Assembly (NCBI GenBank): GCA_023231475.1
Contig: JALJEE010001645.1
Span: 1-52,502 of the forward strand
DNA: 52,502 nt
Direction: 5' to 3'
From: Seison nebaliae
Lineage: Eukaryota; Rotifera; Pararotatoria; Seisonacea; Seisonidae
A model generated the notes under the pieces. The model was not told the DNA's origin, searched no databases, and worked only from the letters and a program-made list of their open reading frames with translations. Shown here in pieces: positions 23,201 through 31,100 of this stretch; positions within the stretch are counted from its first letter, which is position 1; each line of letters opens with the position of its first letter. Position numbers and translations under genes: made by a program.

Positions 23201-25872
23201 TCGCTCATTGTCTTAATCATCATTCTATGATGACGAACACGATTTATTTTTTAAATTATAATTATCTCCCATCAATCATACCATCATTCTCTTCGTTATC
23301 ATTAAAAGATAATTCGATTAATACTTTAGAAGTCTCTGACATTTCATTAGCATTCATCGTTCCATCATGTTCATTGAATGTTTTGGAAAAGTTTTCATAT
23401 TTTTATTCTACAAATCGATCATATATTGTCGGATCAGAATATGATTTAGACGTTGGTCTAAGAGAATTAGCTGATTTCGATAATTCTTCAACATTAATCA
23501 CTCATCAAACAAACGATAATAATCGAGATGATCATTTTCCTGAACAGCAACATCTAATTCATCATCAACAACAACATCATCATCATAATCATCAACAACA
23601 ACAACAACATCATCAAAATAATATGGAGAATTCTTATCAATATGAACCGATAGTAAAAATGAAACCAATTCAATCATCTTTAACTCATTTCGAAGGGAAA
23701 CCGTTAGATGGAAATAATTCGAAAACGAATGCACATTCATTTGCTCCAGCTATTGCTGAGGGTGAACTTTATGATGATTTGTATAATTTCAATGAGAATG
23801 AAGAAGAAGAGGATGACGAACAAATTATTGAAATAGATTTATGTAAAATTGGAAAATCGTTTAATTGTTCATCATCACCATCAGAAAATCATCAGGAGAA
23901 ATCATCAAATCATTTGAACGATGATGAAAATCGAGATAAATTCAATGAACTTTTTCCAAACGATTGTTACGAACAATTATTAGAAGAATTCAATAAAATC
24001 GATAATAATTTTGATATAAATATTTTCGCTTCCGACGATATGAAGAAGTTGAGTGAAGGAAATGACGAATTATTATTAACGGCAAATGTTGGTGAATTGA
24101 CCATCATCAAACCTTATAATTATATTCGAGAACAACACAATATCGGAAAATATATTTCAATTAGTCTCATGTTCTATTCTTTCACTAAACAGATGTTGAA
24201 TCGATATTATTCTCGATCGAAATCGAACGATATCTATTCCAAATATTTCCAATTAACTCATCAAATTATCGAGTCATGTCTCATTAGTGAACAAAAAAAA
24301 ATGTTTAATCAATTTGTTAATTATCGAAAATATTTTCAACGATATCGTCAGAATTTAAAGACATATATTCGTATGTCTAATTCCAAACAACTCTCATTAT
24401 TCCTCAATCGATTTTCAAACAGAAATCAACCCGTTTCAACATCAACAAATTTCCGTCAGATATTCACTAATTTCTCACCGTCACTCCAATCGATTTGGAT
24501 GGATATTTGGAATGTTTCTTGTCTTCATATTTCTCCTGTAATCTCTTTCCTTCTCCAATCGAATACATTGAAACGGAATCATGTCGAATGTCATTTCAAA
24601 TCTTATCTAGAAACGAGGAAAACGGAAATTTCTTTATTAGAAAATTTCAGTGAAGAATTAGATAATAATTTCTCTTTAAATGATTTGAAATATAATTCGT
24701 CCATCATTCCTCAAAATGGAATATTGAGTAATAATAATATAAATATTTGTCAGACGATTAATGAGAATAATGATCAATTGATTGATCGTTCGATGGAATT
24801 GATTATTCAACAAACCAATACTCCCTCAATTAATGAGAAAAGTGAAAAAAGACTCAATTCGATTGGAATGTCGCCATTGAAAAAATCATCAGCTTTAATG
24901 GCTTCCGTTATCAACAAAAAGTTGACATCAAAAATTCTTCTCCCCACACCAAATCATCAATTGAGGAAATCTCAATATTCAGGTCGATTGTCGAATGATT
25001 TGATAAAAATTTATGAAAAGAATTTTCATCGTTTCCATTTTAATGATGATGTAATGAAAACATCATATCATCGATCGAATCGACCATATTTACTTTTCAC
25101 TGATAATAAAGTGAAAGATGGTAATAATTCCTTCACTCCATTTAATGAAATTAATAAGATGATTGATCAATATTCGCCACTTGCAAAATATTCGATGCCA
25201 AAAATAACAGAAAGTAAACATACTCTCATTTCCAAAAAGAAACATCAAAGTAATCTCAATCTCAATCGTACGATGATATCAGCCGTCAATGTTCCGTTGT
25301 TCAGTATCAAAGTCAATAATCCAATTTCATCGTCTGATGTCAATGCTTCCGATGAGGAAATGTTGAAGATGAAAAAGAAATATGACATTGGCGAATGGTT
25401 GTTAAAGAAAACAAGTGGTAAAGTGATTTCAAGATGGAAACGAAGATGGTTCGAATTAGATCGAACTAAACATGAAATTCGTTATTATGAGACACCTAAT
25501 GATCGTTCCCCAAGAAATAGTTATGCTTTAGAACATGTCTTATCTGTTCATTGGTATCAAGAATCATCTTCATATGCTCATCCATTAAATAGTCAGACAA
25601 TGAATCAAAATAAGAAAAAACAACAATATGTGAATGGAAGAACAGATAATGAAACAAATTATAATAACTCCAATCGAATAACATTTTCTTCAGCAACAGA
25701 TGATGAGAATTCGATAGAAAATTCTAAACATCCATCCGTCAACTCTTTTAGTCAAACTGATGAGGGAACCTTTGTCATTAACTTATCTTTTCGCTCCCCA
25801 CTTATTTTATGTGCCTCAAATCGAACTTCCGCACTCTCTTGGATTAATATGATAACAAGTAGTATTATGTAA
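14212..25872 (+). CDS. SBF1/2: SET-binding factor 1/2 ortholog (MTMR5/MTMR13), DENN-myotubularin-PH protein
   Basis: A single 11.66 kb exon encoding 3886 residues, about twice the usual family length. Order of domains: uDENN from about residue 108 (FADYFAIVGSV); cDENN to about 450 (VTLVSAVLTDHKIVF, LLALIYPFRYLHPFIPVLP); dDENN about 637-700 (FEMWRTAFQLDKQLRALFLR); SBF2-type helical domain about 1104-1245; GRAM-type PH about 1477-1620; inactive myotubularin domain about 2290-2860 (RRFPFITWKH, DPFYRTINGFRSLIMKEW, then QFPNEFQYS); and a C-terminal PH about 3725-3886 (SRWKRRWFELDRTKHEIRYY). The catalytic C-x5-R loop is replaced: residues near 2751 read FDGND where active myotubularins have the SDGWDRT loop, so it is a pseudophosphatase like its animal relatives. 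The family acts as a Rab GEF (Rab28/Rab21 in other animals) and as a scaffold for active MTMR phosphatases on endosomes. The extra length is Asn/Ser/His/Gln- and Asp/Glu-rich filler between domains, including an acidic run near residue 1930-1950. AATAAA follows at 26137. Confidence 0.93.
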   Translation: MTNWSITIPCNELIVSDDNEEISGFSTVSSTKRISTNKLELNDQLNKKTNLQNGIDDNDEELNNCQLDGDDVDEEFDNSKSNISPNNNRRFISSDHETTDRSEQFLHFADYFAIVGSVPISGGDTNIQDDNTLPLLRGEVLQRFPKHDWPNLPFPNGIEYFCQPKGWIATTSPQETKFFNTVMTNVSGARYYCAILSFYETFLMKKENRKNNYSKYNGQSTRNSSILIPKCLVIVSRLSCFESFKNCLSMIYALHVEHNHQNGSYTNVYVDEGEIHINQRPSYLLESVVANLLSDVIIPLFGGNVCKFSLAKTDRHILHCQLDSTIPSSHISVLSLFIRIGIENTVTLVSAVLTDHKIVFTSSSLNHLTEAAQALLALIYPFRYLHPFIPVLPASLIEVVATPTPCICGIHSDVKKDLPTSNDFILVDLDCGNVELGDELIKFREDNHTSSSLSSSTMNIPTTNQSNTNGGMMNTSNLDERLRHRHHHHRHLGASSPLNNINHGNVKTKSSSSTNSPNNHFSPILPFPSRLHSTLIRMLKYFLKPELDWADDAFVSDVLENSNLLKFNTINNFIRNTPIHNSSTNDEKCPNTNNNNSNINMFNSSTLTSLANIGGVTLVGTTGESVVSQRNTNYYRLFEMWRTAFQLDKQLRALFLRLYAELLSGYRDCLLVLRMEPKPIVMFHRPLFVCRKKILRNSFESHLLDSVAFQGFIQERGISYRYIDIFDDIISDINKQLLQENAMNLNDQNSFFKHYLDHISYIGEYLAFNEYPSIFGEYRSHINLDLDDNPNENENRSPKPTSFKSSLSIPLSSTSSTPFSSSSSSSAYLSIATTLATSSSNSLSVNCNQNSRNFHHHNHSSHIQTPSHLIDNNNSNNNNNNNNNHHHQQQNLSPYSLLTTNYRPKIPLPPARCHFRLYISPFPLLNEKRIERQMGRKMNYLQTNFQEFGTVTQTRSSFAILSRTIDNIKEESIKHHFWNVRYNVPSNCYLNVLFHNSHIVNMEILEQLLSPQFHDDNRRRIIDILDTNERKTNVSSTMMDCHSFISVLSYRSHLLRLIISNSLSLSPPKYSVELNTIPSSGIYFGTSYSTQKSIPVHAFYRRIDVLQDCIYSIAENRLSDARKCIGAVIRALDNPCLRLVLCSELRRVIKDRKIVRLERTQFLEIVRLMNEALRLTTVDDEYGVAYAILPLSAQFNHLICPSIVQFAYSQIQQHKIWKNIDFWITALVSDIQIAIRQMYLSPEQKETEVSDNQNWYDVGWCNNIQNDINNILREEQAKRIATEYLKMENNNINNDKENESNSKVFNYLKSMNQKTALQVAQDYLKDRKDDNEELINSKKEQEEMLIYSQIFHYCNRILSMLITDDLAKKFSVERNLQSGTNSTSAIFRQSNANTGKPFHSLNNGLYDVELFLQKFIDRSCDEANLTDEFRLKLHHNALTLAEMQIDAVLEVTQRLEQLPRIEKPQFKSNISMLPGEKKLVEQLKVYLVNSKDLHQKSINLSDNFEQINQPGPIGRLLPAHGLLYITNYRITFKGTPVDPLTTGFPIIKSIPLTCLLSEKKLTQSYVINLPQSTTSINESTGINLKLPVGLLLRSSTFECFHIYIDEEETSQSQLENFRKFLLRRSPIPVPSSSSSTIRTTTSHSHLPTKSPMIYGTYSYSLLHHYYLSLPQNIYNYSHYSTKSISSVKELKQQSNDTSTDQSSLKDNWNQLKNHENNNQSSRTLITKGTTQVIGTLLSNESMETHSDQSTINKRISSTMKSNRMTLNPSFKMEFDDKFDLNHLSPLFHLETRDDHLLNYNIVENFFRYMDGTFTSSSHHSSLKNTKSHKNKLKKLTTNTKLKFRRTVKGIWHGTTLTSTAATSQLTIKSNEFDKRRDSDLYSTNSHTTNDHSSKSNEYYEDASNHVDEIHEDEDDENNLHHHINNEDDDDDDEDEDDDEEDDDNLDELEENETDNGRKEMEKKNIKRNSSNLPDLNERLSNSTSADEHLYHTISSHKNKLDDDEIVTSSDHLGRAEFLDFLYIIRSFLINMDGYEDYLRMNLISNCLQTIPLPNFLIMMKGNESINSMTTSDEIFHLYHSHSTFEFLKKYEDHYLQMRLFDSRASTRSQKNLPTGKNLFDTKKTTFETLRNEGKHLINRANLLYRHTNLRMLKNEKQHHLQQQQQQENSTDEKNDDTEKKQQLRLRSITSGRNSSKILRKDFNNDSTMSNEKILQRQTSLTMSTRLSNKVLPTNILSPSILHSNLMGYDDLLNDLNENELEKCYTLLRLSWLNAKIDYQLTPTYSGGVIVPSLITDQQLRRISRLFKSRRFPFITWKHSTNNALLLRSGNIVVDGINRRLMNMGSAIGKQPNEYALSNMENRKYFEIISLISKFYWKKRKNKDCQFIPFSLSEILPLIELEDSTIQSHINGTSSSVASSSPTSYHQMLRFKESSGGIIKNDVDQIQSTFIIISDRQLPQQLISPLHFPNNTNSNHNGNQMTNKTDRLIPVDGKTIQVEKTHHQLPSNKNDQSSNFHGNNRLIVKSHIHRSQKDLTGKADNLTASTTKAIDLNNLSPLNRKKVDNCMTSTTNTINQMILNNHSFKKENPHSSHDQTHQNWQNICVDVPTPTEIKTCFKSMNKRITEQNMNNNATTSMNSSLGTPNCGLTTGIVPPQKNVTGDNLSPKSISTIDSRMMGMRQQSSLELNNIHGIYSDGKQRQSNRQMPPISSSHKCQIDYHNEWLWHISRILKISRLAACLQDYGLTVLISMFDGNDVVNVIISLVQCLLDPFYRTINGFRSLIMKEWISAGYKWTEKSGGYLSSTSPKNVTPWFLIFIDALHQILEQFPNEFQYSTEFLLFFSYHHQSGRFFDFLFNSEYERSISQLFWIYQHMTLLYNGSIPEKEFRRKSSNQITNSSISINHHNSQSNTCAGSHILQSLNESNQGRRQMNHLSEIRSISIQSPRDYDSNEDKHLQNFPMNNHLNSILTKRRGTQCYNESLVQCHERLKQLSIWSYIAHCLNHHSMMTNTIYFLNYNYLPSIIPSFSSLSLKDNSINTLEVSDISLAFIVPSCSLNVLEKFSYFYSTNRSYIVGSEYDLDVGLRELADFDNSSTLITHQTNDNNRDDHFPEQQHLIHHQQQHHHHNHQQQQQHHQNNMENSYQYEPIVKMKPIQSSLTHFEGKPLDGNNSKTNAHSFAPAIAEGELYDDLYNFNENEEEEDDEQIIEIDLCKIGKSFNCSSSPSENHQEKSSNHLNDDENRDKFNELFPNDCYEQLLEEFNKIDNNFDINIFASDDMKKLSEGNDELLLTANVGELTIIKPYNYIREQHNIGKYISISLMFYSFTKQMLNRYYSRSKSNDIYSKYFQLTHQIIESCLISEQKKMFNQFVNYRKYFQRYRQNLKTYIRMSNSKQLSLFLNRFSNRNQPVSTSTNFRQIFTNFSPSLQSIWMDIWNVSCLHISPVISFLLQSNTLKRNHVECHFKSYLETRKTEISLLENFSEELDNNFSLNDLKYNSSIIPQNGILSNNNINICQTINENNDQLIDRSMELIIQQTNTPSINEKSEKRLNSIGMSPLKKSSALMASVINKKLTSKILLPTPNHQLRKSQYSGRLSNDLIKIYEKNFHRFHFNDDVMKTSYHRSNRPYLLFTDNKVKDGNNSFTPFNEINKMIDQYSPLAKYSMPKITESKHTLISKKKHQSNLNLNRTMISAVNVPLFSIKVNNPISSSDVNASDEEMLKMKKKYDIGEWLLKKTSGKVISRWKRRWFELDRTKHEIRYYETPNDRSPRNSYALEHVLSVHWYQESSSYAHPLNSQTMNQNKKKQQYVNGRTDNETNYNNSNRITFSSATDDENSIENSKHPSVNSFSQTDEGTFVINLSFRSPLILCASNRTSALSWINMITSSIM

Positions 25873-26329
25873 ATTGTAGAAATCAAATCGAATTTTCTAT
25901 TAAATTGTATTTGTAGGCAATCCTATTTTACCGTATGGTTTTTTTTAATACCAATGAATTAATTCATCTAAAGTCATATGCAATACCATTCTCCTTCAAA
26001 ATTCATTTTCCTATTTTCTGTTCCAGATATTCCTTCTCATTGAAGAATTGGTACAAAAATTTATTTTTCTATCTTTATTATTTCTGTTTTGCTGATTATT
26101 ATTCTTTATCATTATAATTCGATTGTTGAATCTTAAAATAAAAATTTTCGATACCATATTCGTAAAATTAATCCTTCAAATTAACCACGATCAAATAAAA
26201 TTGTATCTGGTAATTGTAAAAAAAATTCAATGATTATTTTTGAACAGTTTGATACAAATATTATCAAAACCATGTGTCTTCGTTCCATCAAGTCCCAGGA
26301 AAAATTCAAAAATTTCTTGAGGAAAAAAA
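25873..26329 (+). other. 3' UTR and flank of the SBF1/2 gene
   Basis: An AT-rich stretch after the stop codon, with AATAAA at 26137-26142 as the likely poly(A) signal. Nothing else is recognised before the retrotransposon fragment. Confidence 0.5.
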
Positions 26330-27480
26330 TTATCGAAATGAGAGTTAAGATTGGAACAATCTTACAATTATATGTTAGTAATCGAATGAAGTGTGGAACG
26401 TATATGCGTCAAAATACTCAGCGAAGGACTCAGCTGAAATAGAGTTGAAAGAGCGGTTGCTGATTAGTTTCCAGATATTTGATGGATGTGAAGAAAGACA
26501 AGCGGCTTTCAGTCTACCATGGAAATTATCTCTAACACACTTTCTCACGGCTCTTCGAAAAACCTTCGGTGATTTTCAGAGAGACTCATGATTGAAAGAG
26601 GAAGGATTGACACGAAACTTTTTCCAATAATCTGCAGCACGACATTTGAGGTGAATTATAGATGAGAAATTGGAAAGAGGAGGACGAGAAAAAGGTTTTT
26701 GGCTATTCGGGTACCGAAAGAGCGTTGTTCAGTAACGAAAAGGAGACATCGGACACGATTACAACTTGTCGGATAGTAGACGGTTTGCAATATTTTTTAC
26801 AAATGTTGATGCAACGGTGTTTATTCGATGAAGGAAAATCAATTGGAATAGGTTGGGATGAGATTGGAATGATTAAAGTGATAGGAAGATGATGAGACAA
26901 CGAGGATAAGAAAGAATCCTGGATAATCTCACAGACGACTGCAGATGTATTAAGACTATCATTAATAATGAAGTGATCGATCCAGGAACTGCCTGTATGA
27001 GATGTGAACGTTACAGAATCATTCTTACACAATTTATAGTTGATGAAGTGAGAATTGGTCGACAAGCGAAATTGAGAGAAACGACTGTATAAGCGAGAAA
27101 GTTTCCGGACGTCACAATTGAAATCATTACCTATTACAAAATGAAATTTTTTGTTTTTCGAAATGGTAGGTTCAATAATCGAGAGAGATGAACAGAGACC
27201 TGAGTGCTCAATCGGTCGAAGATAAACATTGAAACATAGAATGTTTTGGATAACAAAACAAACAACGTCCGTCGAAAGTCCTGCAAACGATGTGGGATGG
27301 AGATCCTTAGATATCAACGTGCACAACCCATCAGAAGGTCGACCCGACCCGTTAACGGAGTTTGGAGGAGCAGCTGAAGTAATATAACATAGATGTTCAT
27401 TTACTTCCAGCCAAGTAGACATGGCATCCACGAACCAAACATCCATCTCTTGGAAAGGGTTGATGATAATGTCCTTCTAT
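26330..27480 (-). mobile_element. degenerate non-LTR retrotransposon (LINE) fragment, APE-type endonuclease region
   Basis: On the minus strand a frame from about 27470 to 26703 reads like an AP-endonuclease (EEP fold) domain of a LINE: DIII..FQEMDVWF (the catalytic Glu motif), NGSGRPSDGLCTLIS, FVIGNDFNCDV (the GDFN-like motif, with an inserted Asn), GSSWIDHFII, and a terminal SHHLPI where active enzymes carry SDH. After a frame break, sequence down to about 26330 gives RFFRRAVRKCVRDNFHG and SISAESFAEYFDAYT, typical of the linker before a LINE reverse transcriptase. No reverse transcriptase motif follows, and stops and shifts interrupt the frame. This is a 3'-truncated, inactive copy. The endonuclease frame also has a stop just upstream of the Glu motif. 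Confidence 0.75.
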
Positions 27481-28108
27481 CCATTACTCTCACAAAATGT
27501 TTTTTCCTACAATCGCCTTATTTAAAAGATAGTTGGGTATTTCCACAAATGTTATCACGACTTCCTGAAGTTGGTGAAAAACAGGTGAGAAAATGATCAG
27601 GTCTTTCACCCATTAAACCTAATTTGAAAACACAATTACCGTCACTTGGGGCAATGTGGGAATCGGGGCAAAATAGGAAACAAAAAATTCCCAGTGAATT
27701 TTTTGTGATTTTCCTGATTTTTTATATGTTAACTATAACAATTTTCTAAGGTAATTTGCATGATCATTCGGAAGGATTTGAAGTATATGTACAAATATTT
27801 AAAGTAGTTATTTAAAAATAAGGTCGTTTTTGCGTCATACAAAATTAGGAGACAGACGTCTCACGAAAGGTAGGGATCTCTTATCACTGACCGTAAGGAA
27901 GGAGATCACTCAACCAATATTTAATTACCCAGATTGGGATTTCAAAAAAAAAAGAAAAAAATAAATTATTGGAAGAACTATGAAGAAATTTACTCGTTAA
28001 AAATGTGGAAAATAATGTTAAGCTTAATTTTAAATTACTTTACTGTGATTTTACATGGTGTAAAAGTTGTTGTAAAAAAGTTGTAAATGATTATGACGAA
28101 GATTAAAG
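27481..28108. other. intergenic; possible remainder of the retroelement
   Basis: It has a slightly GC-richer patch with a repeated GGGGCAA phrase (about 27647-27672), then AT-rich DNA leading to the start of the TPR gene. No coding exon is supported. The first part may belong to the 5' side of the retroelement. Confidence 0.35.
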
Positions 28109-31100
28109 ATGAGTAGGAGAAAGATATTGAATCACATGGCGTTGAATGATATAAAGAAGAGTTTTCAAGATAAAGATTATTTATCTTGTATAAACCAGTT
28201 GGATAATTTGTTGAAGTATGACGATTGGAATAAGACGCAAGAACAGGCACATATGTACAATGCATCGTCCACATTGAAATTAGGTCGATATAATGATTCG
28301 TTACGAAGTCTATTGTACATAGCATCGAATGATGAGAATAACAAAGTTGTTTGGAACGGTTTCTACACGATTTTGGAGAAAGCTAAATGTGAAGATGTTC
28401 CTTTGTTGGAAGAGAATCAAGTGGAGAAGATTCTCCACTTCTGTAAACAGACTGACGTTTTAGTTGAAAAATCGATTTATGAGAAATTTCATTGTTATCG
28501 ATTATTATTTAATTGGTATTTAAATAAAATGATTGAGATGGAATTGTCATCGGAACAATTAAACGAATATTATAGTACTTTGACACATTTATTTCAATTG
28601 AGTAAGAAGAAAGAGTTTAATGCGAAGACTGTTGATAAATTGTTGAAAATTCAAATTAATCAAAATACAATCGAATTTTATCGATATGTTGATTTGGCAA
28701 ATCAGATTTTGAATGGAATCCAAAATAAGGAGATTAATGATGATTCAGAATTGAATTTTCGTAGTCTCCTAAATTTCCATCGACAAATTGAAGAAATGAT
28801 ATTGTTGAATAAATTGGAGAATGTTCATGATTTCTCATCATCGAAATTCCACGAAATTATTTTTCGATTTTTTCAATTTCGAAATTCTTCAAATTTCGGA
28901 TCAAATGAAATGATAAAAAAATGGAAAGATATTCTGATTGATTGGCGACAATTTATTGGATTACAGTCGATAGATGAACATGTAATACTTGCAACGAACA
29001 TTGATGGTGAGATGGATGGTGAGGGTGATGATCAAATGAGAATATCATTGATCTTTGAGAATTATCTAACGATGTCTTTATTATTCTCTTATCAACAAAT
29101 TCAATTTTATTATTATCGATATTTCATTTTTATTCCAATTAATAATCAAAATGAACTTAATCAAAACAACAATAATAACAGTATAATTCTCAATGATATG
29201 AATGATAGAGATGATTTGATTGATAATAAAAAGAAGATTTTGTTACATATGATTTATGGTTTTGTCAAATTTCAAAAGATTAATTTCTTGACTGGAATTG
29301 AACACTTTCGAAATGTTCTCATTTACGAACATTTACTTCTCATACAAATTCGTGTTCATTCATCAGATAGTTGTATGTGGAAAAGAATGATTGAATTAAT
29401 TCGTCATTATCGATCAATTGTGAATGGAATGGTATTAGATGATGATAATTTGAAGAATAGAATCAATTATCGATTAACTTTTTACGAACAATCTTTATTG
29501 ATTTCTTCTCGTTATATCTCATTGTTATCGAAAGATTTTGATGAAGTAACAAATTTTAATGAATTGGAAGAAAATGACAATTCTTATTTTATTGTTCTCC
29601 ATCATCTCATCGATGTACAACGAGAGTTGTTGAGTAAAGGAAAAATCGATAATTTCAAATTGACAAACGATGGAATTGAACAGGATGTTATTAAACTCAT
29701 CATTCATGATAATAATGATGATGGATCAAACTTCTTATCCGAATTATTTCATGGTGAATTATATTATGATATCATCTTCGAATACCTCGATTTGTATATA
29801 AGGAATTTATTCATTCGAAAGATTGTGGAGAAAGAGAATTTCCAAATTAATCAGATAGACATTTTATTGCTGATTAAGAAATTGCTTAAAATGAACGTGT
29901 TAGGTAGTTACATGTTGAAATTGTACAAATTAATCGGATATTCTTATCATCTTTTGGCATTGAATTCGATTTATTCTGATAAGACGAAAGGAAGGAATGG
30001 ATTATTCTTAAAAAATTTGAGTACGAGTTTTCAATTTCTCATTCAATTCATTTCACTTCATTTAAAATTGGATAATATTGATATCAACGTCTTGTATCAT
30101 ACATTATGTGTCTACTCATTATTGAGGAGATTGAAATGTGTTCAATTCCTTCAGAAGAAAGTATTAGTTTGTGCTTTAAATAAGTTGTCGGAAATAGATG
30201 AAATTCTCTCCTTTCTTTATGACGATTATGTGAAAGAAATAATTTCCTTACCTATAATCAATTTATCAGAAGATATTGGTGGAGCATATAATTATTGGAA
30301 TGATTTATCACATTATTTCTTATTCATCAAATCATCAGAATGTGAAAATTTATTAAAAGAATTTAAGAAGAAAGATTCGATTGGATTGAATGGAGAAATG
30401 ATGTTGAGTTATATTTATTTATTGAAAGAATGTAACGAAACTGAATTGGCATCACAAATTATTCAAAGAACGATGCAATTCTTATTATCCGATTATTATC
30501 AAATTATCCTGATGTATGAACGAGCTGATTTAAATGAATCTCGTGGAAGTTATGAAAATGCTTTAAATTTATTCAAAAAATGTAAATCCTTCATCAAGTC
30601 AGTGAAAGTGGAAGAGATAGAAATTCAGACGATAGTCAATAATTTTCATGAATATTCGGAAATTGATAAAGAAGAAATTATTAATTCCATTCACATTAAT
30701 CTCATTTCTCGAATAGCAAATCTACTTTATATTTATGGAGAATATGATGAAGCAATCGAAGAATTATTCGAATTGTATCATGTCACATTCAAACTCAATT
30801 CATCTCAACAACAACATCGACTTTATTTGTTGTTTAGTGGGATGGCCATAAATTCCATAACAATGATGGAACGATCAATCTCAAATAATTTCCTTGATCG
30901 AACCACATCCTATGTCAATGTGACGGTGGAGTATTTATATAAATGGATGAAGGAATTCGATGGATGGAAAAATGAAGATGTGAAATGTAAATCACAAATT
31001 CAATTTGATTATGTTCTCTCAAAATTGGCACTCCTCCTCAAACAATTACCAGCCGATGATATTTACTTATGTCGATTAGAAGAAGGAAAAATATTTGAAA

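Noticed and set aside
26662-26892. Plus-strand frame in the retroelement
   Set aside because: Antisense to the LINE endonuclease reading, which has conserved motifs on the minus strand.
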